Below, piece after piece: positions 39,402-46,571 of a stretch of DNA of 64,000 nucleotides. A model generated the notes under the pieces. It worked only from the letters and a program-made list of their open reading frames with translations, had not been told where the DNA came from and did not search any database. Source of the DNA: Paenibacillus alkalitolerans (lineage in GTDB: Bacteria > Bacillota > Bacilli > Paenibacillales > YIM-B00363); contig NZ_JAEMXM010000002.1 in NCBI RefSeq assembly GCF_016482785.1, forward strand, positions 1 through 64,000, written 5' to 3'. A program made the translations under genes and the position numbers. Positions within the stretch are counted from its first letter, which is position 1, and each line of letters begins with the position of its first letter.

Positions 39402-40013
39402 TCATTTCAGCCGGTTTGGAGGCGCTTCTGCATGTTGATTGTTTTTGACTTCCTCAAAAAGATGTCCCGTTCCCTCAGTACGGGACTCCGCTGAGGGAAC
39501 GGACAAATTGGGCATGCCCGCCTTAATCGCCGCCATCAGCATGTCAATGTCTTCTTTCGTCGCATATTGTTTGCCGGGCTTCAGCATATACCCCAACTGT
39601 CCGTTCGATTCTATGGTGGCCCACTGCAGGTCGCTGATCATGTGAATGCCCTGCTGCCGGAGCCGCACTTCCAGCATATCTACAGATAACCGCAGTTTTT
39701 TTAAATTGCTCTCGATTAACTTCCCGTTCTCGACCACCAACACTGCTTTTCCGTAAAGAAGCGTCTCGAGAGCGTCATTTTTTAGAACCAGATACTCAAT
39801 ACCAATAAGGGTGATCACCATCAAAAGAGTGATTACCATCGTAATCCAAATATTGCGTTCGCTTACGGGTTGAATGATTAAAGATCCTACGGCGATCATC
39901 ATGACTGTCTGGGCAACCGTCAGTTGGGAAATCGACTTTCTTCCGGCCAAGCGCAAGATCAGCACGCCGCCAAAGACGATAACTGCCGCTTTCCATATGA
40001 AATGTAAGTCCAC
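39402..40013 (-). CDS. DUF421-family membrane protein (YetF-like)
   Basis: A 203-residue protein with three N-terminal hydrophobic segments (LRLAGRKSISQLTVAQTVMM spans the second) and a soluble domain carrying the NGKLIESNLKKLRLSVDML pattern of YetF-like proteins. In Bacillus, relatives take part in germination or spore functions; the role here is unknown. It starts at GTG with AAGGAG rather far upstream and precedes the CLC-F gene in a two-gene unit. Confidence 0.82.
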   Translation of the reverse strand: MDLHFIWKAAVIVFGGVLILRLAGRKSISQLTVAQTVMMIAVGSLIIQPVSERNIWITMVITLLMVITLIGIEYLVLKNDALETLLYGKAVLVVENGKLIESNLKKLRLSVDMLEVRLRQQGIHMISDLQWATIESNGQLGYMLKPGKQYATKEDIDMLMAAIKAGMPNLSVPSAESRTEGTGHLFEEVKNNQHAEAPPNRLK

Positions 40014-40236
40014 TGTGCAGCGCAGCTCCTTGCTTTCAGTGAGTTGTATCTATTTTTGTTAAATTCAGCCAGACTTATTCGTTACCGGAAACACAGCAAA
40101 TGCACCCATGACTGAGGGGTCAACAGCTTGTTTTCCTTCAATCGGCACCATCAATCGATAAAATGATCAACCAACAAAAGCGAATGATCGCGTCTCCAAT
40201 ATAGGGCGAATTCGAACTCGAAACGAGGTTCGGTCA
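40014..40236. other. Noncoding region
   Basis: No gene, riboswitch or repeat recognised. I looked specifically for a fluoride (crcB-motif) riboswitch ahead of the DUF421/CLC-F pair and did not see the conserved blocks. Confidence 0.5.
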
Positions 40237-40362
40237 ATGGAAGATACAGAGATAAGCGGATTTAGCAGCGGCATTCAGAATGCATTTTGGTTATCGCTAT
40301 ATATTGGAATCGCGGCTTTTGTTATTAGTCTGTTCTTAAAAAGAACGGAACCATCTGAGTAA
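40237..40362 (+). pseudogene. C-terminal remnant of an MFS (DHA2-type) transporter
   Basis: A 41-codon open stretch ending GFSSGIQNAFWLSLYIGIAA and a basic tail, which matches the last transmembrane helix of 14-helix drug exporters (the HGFxxAFW...ISLFL pattern). Nothing upstream in frame continues the protein. It is probably a leftover of a deleted exporter rather than a small gene. Confidence 0.55.
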
Positions 40363-40622
40363 GGTCGCTCGGCGGTCCGGCATCAGAGAGTTAGATTGCT
40401 AAACGTATTCTTGGAGAAAACAGTTATGAGGCACGCTGCTCAATGTCTGTGTTATTAGCAGCGGCAGAAGAGCAACTGCAGCATTTATTGGCGGAGCAAA
40501 TAAGTTCAAGTCGAATTCCCTGATGACAAGCTGACCAAATGCAAACAACCGACCCTAAATTGGATCGGTTGTTTGCATTGGTGGAGCAAAGGGGACGAAC
40601 CGCTATCCTCATCGCTTTTTCT
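40363..40622. other. Noncoding region with a perfect 13-bp hairpin and a tRNA-like 3' end
   Basis: TGCAAACAACCGA (40540-40552) is the exact complement of TCGGTTGTTTGCA (40565-40577). On the minus strand the hairpin is directly preceded by a segment with GGTTCG and ending GCTCCACCA (40579-40601), like the T-loop and CCA end of a tRNA or tmRNA, but the T-stem does not pair. No complete RNA gene can be drawn. Confidence 0.35.
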
Positions 40623-40975
40623 TCACCTATTTCTTGGCGAGACTTTATTTGTCAATTCTTCAACCGCCGTCTTGAGATACGTTAGCGTCGTTTCATCCGT
40701 GACATTGCCATTCGCATCTATCTTTGTAGAGGCTAGGTTTATGTAAACCTCTGGCCTGCTGAGCGGCGCTGCGTTGCAACCAAAAAGAACATCTCTGAGA
40801 TGCATATGGCTTCGAACCGGCCCGAACATCCCTCGACTAGCGCCTATGATGGCAACAGGCTTCTCGTTCATTGGGAATCCGAATGTCGGTCTTGATCCCC
40901 ATTCTAACGCATTTTTTAATATACCGGGAAGCGAATAATTGTATTCCGCAAATTGGAAATATGCTTATTGCTTGC
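40623..40975 (-). pseudogene. NADPH-dependent FMN reductase, N-terminally truncated
   Basis: An in-frame reading from about 40975 gives EYNYSLPGILKNALEWGSRP and continues into MNEKPVAIIGASRGMFG, LHLRDVLFG and a normal C-terminus. The N-terminal flavin-binding GSLRxxS part is missing, and a stop codon precedes the remaining frame. It lies 12 bases behind the ArsR gene on the same strand and may once have been ArsR-regulated. Confidence 0.8.
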
Positions 40976-40987
40976 GACGAGATTCGC

Positions 40988-41314
40988 TTAATATAAATAG
41001 TTGAGCTGTTCTATTAAGCTTTTGAATCGATCAGGCTTTAAAACATAATAAATGCGTTTTCCCTCTCTGCACTCCTGAATAAATCCAGCCTCCTTCAATT
41101 CCTTCAAGTGATAAGATAACTTCGATGACGAAATGTCATCTAATCCCAGCTTGAGGTCTTCAGGACAAACCGCATTCGAATATGCCGAACAGACAGGCGC
41201 CTGATACCTGTCCTGCCTTCCCTCTTTAAGAAGCGCCAATATTTTCAACCGAATCGGATCGCTAAGTACTTTTGCCGCCTGGGCCATCACTTCATATTCA
41301 TTATGCTGTCTCAT
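40988..41314 (-). CDS. ArsR-family winged-helix repressor
   Basis: A small DNA-binding repressor: VLSDPIRLKILALLKEG starts the winged helix, and SSSKLSYHLKELKEAGFIQ is the recognition region. It contains two cysteines (VCSAY, VCPED) that could bind metal or sense redox, though the classical ELCVCD motif is absent. It is divergent from an MFS exporter; two inverted-repeat operators fill the intergenic space. No start has a good ribosome binding site; I chose the ATG at 41314 because its N-terminus fits the family. Confidence 0.87.
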   Translation of the reverse strand: MRQHNEYEVMAQAAKVLSDPIRLKILALLKEGRQDRYQAPVCSAYSNAVCPEDLKLGLDDISSSKLSYHLKELKEAGFIQECREGKRIYYVLKPDRFKSLIEQLNYLY

Positions 41315-41341
41315 AAATCGAATATAACATTTACGCATTGA

Positions 41342-41389
41342 CATTTCAAATGTTTTTGAAATATAATCATTTCAAAATTATTTGAAATG
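41342..41389. promoter_or_regulatory. Twin ArsR operators over the divergent promoter
   Basis: Two 22-bp inverted repeats of the form CATTTCAAA-N4-TTTGAAATG lie at 41342-41363 (one mismatch) and 41368-41389 (perfect), 26 bases apart. A TATAAT (41362-41367) lies between them, reading toward the exporter. The spacing puts both dimers on about the same face region, roughly 2.5 helical turns apart. Confidence 0.8.
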
Positions 41390-41405
41390 TTGGGAGATGT
41401 TATCC

Positions 41406-42842
41406 ATGTCTACGGATCCAAACGCGCGCCTTCAATCCAACGCATCGGGAACGGTTGCCGGCGAGCGGCGTGTTATGGGGTGGTGTTTAGCTCTGCTTGC
41501 AACGGCACAGCTCATCTACTCGCTTGATATCAATATCGTCTTCGTGGCGTTGCCGGAGATCGGCCGCGACCTGGGATTTTCGGAACAGTCGCTGCAATGG
41601 GTAGTCAGCGCTTATACGATTTTCTGCGGGGGATTTCTGCTTCTTGGAGGGCGTGCCGCCGATTTATTGGGACAAAAGAGAATGTTTATTTGCGCATTGT
41701 TCCTTTACGCGGTTTCGTCTCTATTAGGCGGCCTCGCATGGGACACAATGATCATTATCATAGCCCGTGCAATCCAAGGCATCGGCGCCGCCTTGCTGTT
41801 TCCGGCTACATTATCGCTGATCAATCGGCTGTTTGAGGAAGGGCCTCGGCGAAACCGAGCGCTTGCTGTGTGGGGCGGTGCCGGCGCCAGCGGGCTGACC
41901 ATCGGCTCAATACTGGGCGGGTTGCTTACCAATGCCTTTGGTTGGGAGGCCGTCTTCTATGTCAATGTACCGCTGGCGGGCGCCGTCGCTTTAGCCGCCA
42001 TGCTCATCATTCCGCGTGACGAGATCAGGCATGGGAAGCGCCATTTTGATTTACCGGGTGCTCTTACGGTGACGGCAGGCGCTACTCTCCTTGTTTATGT
42101 TCTCGTACAAGGACCTGAAATCGGCTGGGGTTCACTTAACATTATTATATCTGCCATACTCTCCGTGGCGCTCCTGTCCATCTTTGCCCTTATTGAAACC
42201 CGTACCGTCGATCCGCTGATGTCAGTGCATCTATTTCGTAACCGAAGTCTGGTGATCGGCATGACCGTCACTTTCATCTTCATGGGAACATTCGGCGCAT
42301 TGCCGTATTTCCTGACAATCCTATTTCAAAACATTCACGGATACAGCGCTCTGCAAACCGGTCTTGCCTTCATCATTCCTTCATTGGCGATAGCGACAGG
42401 CACTCAACTCGGAGAACGTCTTGCTACCCGTTTGCAGACGCGCAGCACTTTATTTATCGGCATGATTATCGGGATCGTCGGGACGATGCTGATTCCTTTG
42501 GGCGCCTACACCGGCAGCAGCTATCTTATCATCGTACCTGGTCTTATTATTTCAGGCATCGGCCAGGGTATTACTTGGACCGGCATGTGGATTGCCGCAT
42601 CAAGCGGCGTATCGGAGGAAGAACAAGGCGTAGCATCCGGCATGGCGTCGACCACTTTAAACATCGGCAACGCGGTCGGCCTTGCCGTCCTAATCGCTAT
42701 TGCCAACTCCAATATTCAGGGAAAGACAGGCGACTCGCTGCTTGAAGCTATGGCTTCGGGCGAGCGGACGGCCATTTATCTTGCAGCTTTAGGCATGTTA
42801 GTCGGTTTGGTGATCGCGCTGTTTCTTCCTCGAAAACGATAA
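41406..42842 (+). CDS. MFS multidrug exporter, DHA2/EmrB-QacA family
   Basis: A proton-driven drug efflux permease with about 14 hydrophobic segments over 478 residues. Motifs include LDINIVFVALPEIGRDLGFS (motif D1 region), LLGGRAADLLGQKRMF (motif A) and ARAIQGIGAALLFPATLSLI (motif B region). GGGAG lies nine bases before the ATG at 41406. It is controlled by the divergent ArsR repressor through the twin operators. The substrate is unknown. Confidence 0.92.
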   Translation: MSTDPNARLQSNASGTVAGERRVMGWCLALLATAQLIYSLDINIVFVALPEIGRDLGFSEQSLQWVVSAYTIFCGGFLLLGGRAADLLGQKRMFICALFLYAVSSLLGGLAWDTMIIIIARAIQGIGAALLFPATLSLINRLFEEGPRRNRALAVWGGAGASGLTIGSILGGLLTNAFGWEAVFYVNVPLAGAVALAAMLIIPRDEIRHGKRHFDLPGALTVTAGATLLVYVLVQGPEIGWGSLNIIISAILSVALLSIFALIETRTVDPLMSVHLFRNRSLVIGMTVTFIFMGTFGALPYFLTILFQNIHGYSALQTGLAFIIPSLAIATGTQLGERLATRLQTRSTLFIGMIIGIVGTMLIPLGAYTGSSYLIIVPGLIISGIGQGITWTGMWIAASSGVSEEEQGVASGMASTTLNIGNAVGLAVLIAIANSNIQGKTGDSLLEAMASGERTAIYLAALGMLVGLVIALFLPRKR

Positions 42843-42967
42843 TTCGCTTGAATAACATCACACTATCGCTTTTGTCGCCCAGGGGAATTCCATCCGACAG
42901 CAGACCTGAAATCATCGTTATACCTAATCCAACATGGAGAAGTCCCCAGAGATAAAATATTGCACCT
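42843..42967 (-). pseudogene. Possible membrane-protein remnant
   Basis: On the minus strand a frame directly behind the toxin gene reads IFYLWGLLHVGLGITMISGL followed by a polar tail, which looks like part of a real membrane protein. It has no start, begins after an in-frame stop and runs into the exporter gene. I treat it as a decayed fragment; the family is not recognised. Confidence 0.35.
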
Positions 42968-42969
42968 GT

Positions 42970-43287
42970 TTAAAGAAGCCATCTATACTCTTGTCTGCAG
43001 TCCAAAATAAAATCGACATATACATTATCGTTTTTGATTTGATAAATGATCAGGTAGCGCTTTCCAAAAAATAACTTGCGGTATTTGTTAAATGGTAACG
43101 ACGAGTCAATAACCCAAGGGTTTCGATCCGGCATGGTTTCCAATGTTGTTGCCGCCACACGAAAATCACTTATTAAATTATGAGCAGCCTCTTCACTTAC
43201 ATTCGCAAGAAAACGCGCATGAGCGACCAACATTGCGGCAGCTCTTTCTGACACAATCACAGCATGACGTTTATTTTCGTTTAGCAT
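42970..43287 (-). CDS. RelE/ParE-superfamily toxin
   Basis: A 105-residue toxin of a type II toxin-antitoxin module. The fold pattern is ParE-like: a helical start (ERAAAMLVAHARFLANVSEEAA), then beta strands WVIDSSLPFNKYRKLFFGKR and YLIIYQIKNDNVYVDFILD. The target (gyrase or ribosome-bound mRNA) cannot be decided. GAGG six bases before the ATG at 43287 decides the start. It overlaps the antitoxin gene by 17 bases. Confidence 0.82.
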   Translation of the reverse strand: MLNENKRHAVIVSERAAAMLVAHARFLANVSEEAAHNLISDFRVAATTLETMPDRNPWVIDSSLPFNKYRKLFFGKRYLIIYQIKNDNVYVDFILDCRQEYRWLL

Positions 43288-43555
43288 CGATAACCTCATG
43301 AACTGCTTTTTGCATCAATGATACAGTTTCTTCAACGGAAAAACCTTGCTTTCCGTTCAATCGATCTTCTTCTGCTGCGACAAGTTGCTCTCTGAGTTTC
43401 AACATGCTTTCACGTCTTGTGAAAGCTTCGATATCCATGACAACGAGGTCACCCTCGCCATTTTTGGTCAGGTAAACGGGTTCGCCGGTTTCCTTGCAGA
43501 ATTCAGCAATCTCGTTGTAATTGTTTCTAATGGCTGCTGATGGCTTTATCTTCAA
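43271..43555 (-). CDS. Phd/YefM-family antitoxin
   Basis: The 94-residue antitoxin has the N-terminal Phd/YefM DNA-binding part (AAIRNNYNEIAEFCKETGEP, then VYLTKNGEGDLVVMDIEAF) and a C-terminal helix that would wrap the toxin. It starts at TTG with GGAGG nine bases upstream; an out-of-frame ATG lies between them. The module is autoregulated in relatives. Confidence 0.83.
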   Translation of the reverse strand: MKIKPSAAIRNNYNEIAEFCKETGEPVYLTKNGEGDLVVMDIEAFTRRESMLKLREQLVAAEEDRLNGKQGFSVEETVSLMQKAVHEVIDAKRK

Positions 43556-43606
43556 ACATCAACACCTCCGATAGCATTATCATAACCATATTATACATAA
43601 ATATCG

Positions 43607-43747
43607 CTATGAGAGGCAATAAACAGAGTTATCCTTATACCAGGCTATTTTATCAAGCACTCCATTCCGGTAACCGGCAGTTCCCGCCTTGCATGCATAC
43701 TGCCATTCCGCTTCTGTAGGAAGACTATAGCGGCTCGCCTTCCGGTT
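43607..43747 (-). pseudogene. Fragment of a formylglycine-generating-enzyme (SUMF1)-like protein
   Basis: About 46 codons without a start read SRYSLPTEAEWQYACKAGT and then IAWYKDNS. This is the highly conserved core of the FGE/sulfatase-modifying-factor family (RLPTEAEWEYAARAG...WYxxNS). A stop follows shortly. Neither end continues, so it is an orphan piece of a once larger gene, between the antitoxin and the iron-sulfur protein. Confidence 0.8.
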
Positions 43748-43751
43748 GATA

Positions 43752-43763
43752 GTGTATATGCAC
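43752..43763. promoter_or_regulatory. MarR-operator-like site behind the iron-sulfur gene
   Basis: GTGTATATGCAC, one base different from the palindrome at 45128-45139, sits just downstream of the stop codon of the 4Fe-4S/SCP2 gene. It may be a third binding site or an unrelated coincidence. Confidence 0.35.
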
Positions 43764-43765
43764 AT

Positions 43766-45106
43766 TTAAAATCTGAAGCATTTTTCGAATCTCTTCAACA
43801 ATATGGGGTTCCCTTTGACCCGTAGTTTTCTTTTCAGCAATGCCGCCGCCGCGCTTCGTTCCTTCGCCGCGATTCCCAGCCAAGTTTTACTGTCCGCTGT
43901 AATTCGGATGTCTGGCTTGCCGTGCAAGCCGTCGCAAATCCGGATCGTACGGTCGCGAATTTCTATGGTCGTCTTTCCCGGTTCATCCCCGGTAAAAATA
44001 AAATGATAAGTGCAGTCTAAGCCCGTCGAATGCGCAGGTTGGAATACATAGGGCAATGAATTGATCAAGCTCCGGATCGAGCCCGGTCTCAGACCGTTGC
44101 CGACGCGCTTTACCGATTTATGGGGAAAACGCTTTTGGACATACGTTTCCGCTTCGGAGCCAGGAGTTACATAGACGGTCTCTTCTTTTGCTTGCAGCGG
44201 TCTGACCACATCGTTGATGAACGTTTTTCTGTCTTTCAGATACGAACCGATCACATCTTCGCCTGCCGGGCAAACCGCCATACAATAAGCGGCTTTATAG
44301 TTCGCGCCGTAGCTTAAACTTTGCCACCAGGATACCGTTTCGTTAATCGGCATCTTGCTGCGGTATTGTTTGGCATTTTTGCTGCTCACGACCGTTTCCA
44401 CAAAATCGCTGAAGCCGCCCATGAATTCGCGATAATTATGCGTGTAGCAGGAGGAAAAGTTAAATTGGCCGTCCGGACTGATCGCCCCTACAGGGCAGGC
44501 CGCCACACAGAGCTTGCATTCCAGACAAGGGTTGTAATCGATGGGACGATCTTCTTTATTTACCCGGGCATCTATCATGATGCCGCCGAGCAGGATGAAA
44601 TTGCCGAATTTCGGATGAATCACATTTCGGTGTATCCCCATGCGTCCCAGACCTGCCGCAACAGCCAAAGGCTTAAGCGACATCACCCAAGTCTTTCCCG
44701 GAAACTTATCCATCTCCATCGGAAAACCGACGGCCACGTTCAGAGCCCGTATCCCCTGATCTTCCAGAGCGTGTACGATCCGATGCGCCGATTCGGATAC
44801 ACTGTCGCCGGTATGGTGAAATTCAATGTTGGACAAGGATCTCGCCGGCGATCGGATCGGTTCCCGATTCATTCTGGCGACGAAACTGATCAGAGTCTTG
44901 GCATGGGGAAATACCGATAAAATATCGCCCCTTTGATCGTCCAATTCGGAACGTTCAATTGATACGACTCCAACATCGTCGGCTCCCGCTTCCAAGCACA
45001 AATCCCGCAGCCAATCGTAGTCTAGCGCCACGGTATCCTCAGGAGCTGATTGCATCGATGTCTCATAGTAACGAAGTACGGTCGGATGCCGGTTCAAATC
45101 GGTCAT
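43766..45106 (-). CDS. QueG-like 4Fe-4S protein fused to a C-terminal SCP2-like domain
   Basis: The N-terminal ~300 residues resemble epoxyqueuosine reductase/reductive-dehalogenase-type iron-sulfur proteins, with the cluster motif CLECKLCVAACP near residue 205 and a second Cys pair in YCMAVCPAGED near 285. The C-terminal ~110 residues (from TYHFIFTGDEP through IRITADSKTWLGIAAKE) look like an SCP2 sterol/lipid-carrier domain. The combined function is unknown. GGAAGGTG precedes the ATG at 45106. An upstream MarR gene in the same direction and palindromic sites at 45128 suggest MarR control. Confidence 0.82.
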   Translation of the reverse strand: MTDLNRHPTVLRYYETSMQSAPEDTVALDYDWLRDLCLEAGADDVGVVSIERSELDDQRGDILSVFPHAKTLISFVARMNREPIRSPARSLSNIEFHHTGDSVSESAHRIVHALEDQGIRALNVAVGFPMEMDKFPGKTWVMSLKPLAVAAGLGRMGIHRNVIHPKFGNFILLGGIMIDARVNKEDRPIDYNPCLECKLCVAACPVGAISPDGQFNFSSCYTHNYREFMGGFSDFVETVVSSKNAKQYRSKMPINETVSWWQSLSYGANYKAAYCMAVCPAGEDVIGSYLKDRKTFINDVVRPLQAKEETVYVTPGSEAETYVQKRFPHKSVKRVGNGLRPGSIRSLINSLPYVFQPAHSTGLDCTYHFIFTGDEPGKTTIEIRDRTIRICDGLHGKPDIRITADSKTWLGIAAKERSAAAALLKRKLRVKGNPILLKRFEKCFRF

Positions 45107-45127
45107 AGCATTCACCTTCCATTTTAA

Positions 45128-45139
45128 GTGTATATACAC
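45128..45139. promoter_or_regulatory. Perfect palindrome, probable MarR operator
   Basis: GTGTATATACAC lies 22 bases before the start codon of the iron-sulfur protein and 28 bases behind the marR stop. Near-copies lie at 45630-45641 and 43752-43763. Confidence 0.6.
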
Positions 45140-45167
45140 CTTTTATAGATAACAAGTTCTGTTGAAC

Positions 45168-45623
45168 TTACCGAACCAACTTGACGAGCTCCGACAATTG
45201 TACTAGCAATGCTTTCTCGCGATCCTCGCCAATGCAGGAGCGAACGCGTGACTGCGCTTGTTCCCATAAAGGGAGAGCGCTTGCAAGGAGATCTTCACCC
45301 GCTGGCGTCAGTGAAATATATCGTCGTCTTCGATCCTCCCCAGTTGTTATAGACACCAACTTTTGTCTCTCCAATGGCTTGAGGTCGCGAGTCAGCGTAG
45401 TCCGGTCCATCAGCAGGATCTCAGAAAGTCTCGATATGGTTACGGACCCTGCTTGCGCAAGCGCCATCAACACGGGCAATTGAGTAGCCCGCAGTCCGAC
45501 CGGCCTTAAGCATTCATCATACAAGCCGGTAATATACCTGGTCGCCTTCCGAAGATTTAGGCATGTGCATTCTGCGGCGTAATTGACCGTACCGGATAAC
45601 GGTTCCATGGAATGATTGTTCAT
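45168..45623 (-). CDS. MarR-family transcriptional regulator
   Basis: A winged-helix repressor of about 150 residues. The recognition region is GSVTISRLSEILLMDRTTLT, followed by the wing LVSITTGEDRRRRYISLTPAG. A pair of cysteines near the N-terminus (ECTCLNLRKATR) is common in one MarR subgroup. The start at 45623 lies almost at the predicted transcription start, with no ribosome binding site, so the mRNA may be leaderless; 45608 is the alternative. It likely represses itself and the downstream iron-sulfur gene. Confidence 0.88.
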   Translation of the reverse strand: MNNHSMEPLSGTVNYAAECTCLNLRKATRYITGLYDECLRPVGLRATQLPVLMALAQAGSVTISRLSEILLMDRTTLTRDLKPLERQKLVSITTGEDRRRRYISLTPAGEDLLASALPLWEQAQSRVRSCIGEDREKALLVQLSELVKLVR

Positions 45624-45629
45624 GATTAC

Positions 45630-45659
45630 GAGTATATGCACATAATTGGGAATTGTCAA
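45630..45659 (-). promoter_or_regulatory. marR promoter with overlapping operator
   Basis: On the minus strand a perfect TTGACA (45654-45659), a 17-base spacer and TATACT (45631-45636) form a strong sigma-A promoter. The -10 is inside GAGTATATGCAC (45630-45641), a variant of the palindrome at 45128, which suggests autorepression. Confidence 0.75.
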
Positions 45660-45702
45660 GTTTAACCATCCGACGGTCACTCTCTTTGAGGGATCAACAA
45701 AC

Positions 45703-45735
45703 GAAAAAATAACCCTTTGCGAAGGCGCAAAGGGC
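45703..45735 (-). terminator. Terminator behind the YhfH-like gene
   Basis: CCCTTTGCG and CGCAAAGGG form a perfect 9-bp stem (45713-45734), followed on the minus strand by TTATTTTTT. Confidence 0.85.
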
Positions 45736-45746
45736 GTTAAAGTGTT

Positions 45747-45932
45747 TTAATGTACCGGCAGCAATCGAATGACGCTGTGCTTCGGAGCGAGCGTCATTGG
45801 AACAAGGTGCAACTCCATGCAGTCGAAACAATGGTTCCAATAGCAGTCCGCCTGCTCTTGCATGTACGCGCCGCACTTGTTGCATTGTTTCGGAGGCAAA
45901 TTGTTGAAGAAAGAGACGATCGACTGATTCAT
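45747..45932 (-). CDS. Small zinc-ribbon protein (YhfH-like)
   Basis: A 61-residue protein with two Cys pairs (QCNKCG and HCFDC) that could hold a zinc ion, and the start SFFNNLPPKQCNKCG similar to Bacillus YhfH. The function is unknown. A purine-rich AAGGCGGTG precedes the ATG and a strong terminator follows, supporting a real small gene. Confidence 0.65.
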   Translation of the reverse strand: MNQSIVSFFNNLPPKQCNKCGAYMQEQADCYWNHCFDCMELHLVPMTLAPKHSVIRLLPVH

Positions 45933-46017
45933 CTTCGCTTCACCGCCTTGTCGCAGCTTCTGTTTTCATTGTATTACTACAGAAGCTTTCCCGGCAACAC
46001 ATTTTTTGCAAACGCTA

Positions 46018-46515
46018 TCAATTGCGGGATATCGCCCCGCGAACCGTAATCGACGTTTCGACCTTCTGCAAGCGCAAATATTCGTTATTGACGAGCGTCG
46101 GACGGAAATATCCGAACAGATCGGCCGCTTGATCGAACGTCAGTCCCGGATAACAGACGACCTCCTGGTTCGTGAACGGGTTGTCCATCAAAATTTGCCA
46201 CTCGCCCGTTCGCTCCCCTTCAGAGACGGACCGGTACACATAAGCTTTCCAATACATCGTGTCCTTCAGTTCCTGCCAAACCTTCTGCCATGTAGGGCTA
46301 AACTTCGCCGGCTCGGGAAAGAGGCGCTCGGCGATTTCAATATGCGCCGTCACAGCATCCGCATCTTGATCCCCGGCTTTCTTAATCGCTTCCTTGAATT
46401 GTTCCACGAGGGCGCGAAACGCCCCATAACCTTCTTTCTCGACATGTTCCCTCACCGCGTTCCACTCATCTTCGCGCGATGGAGAACAACGGTCATACCA
46501 CGATTGTACACTCAT
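46018..46515 (-). CDS. Hypothetical protein
   Basis: A 165-residue soluble protein beginning MSVQSWYDRCSPSREDEW, with a helical, charged first half and a Trp/Tyr-rich second half. I do not recognise the family. GCGAGG lies six bases before the ATG. It is separated from the upstream small gene by a terminator, so it probably has its own promoter. Confidence 0.65.
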   Translation of the reverse strand: MSVQSWYDRCSPSREDEWNAVREHVEKEGYGAFRALVEQFKEAIKKAGDQDADAVTAHIEIAERLFPEPAKFSPTWQKVWQELKDTMYWKAYVYRSVSEGERTGEWQILMDNPFTNQEVVCYPGLTFDQAADLFGYFRPTLVNNEYLRLQKVETSITVRGAISRN

Positions 46516-46540
46516 ACGTAACCTCGCTAAGTATTTTGCT

Positions 46541-46571
46541 GAAAAAAAGTTCCGCCTTTAGCGGGCGGAAC
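46541..46571 (-). terminator. Terminator overlapping the end of the small gene at 46558
   Basis: On the minus strand GTTCCGCC...GGCGGAAC is followed by TTTTTTTC. The stop codon of the upstream gene lies in the hairpin loop. Confidence 0.85.

Noticed and set aside
40014-40236. Fluoride riboswitch ahead of the DUF421/CLC-F genes
   Set aside because: The conserved crcB-motif blocks were not recognisable on the minus strand.
40444-40524. 26-codon open stretch MSVLLAAAEEQLQHLLAEQI
   Set aside because: Too short, no ribosome binding site, no neighbour context; could be chance.
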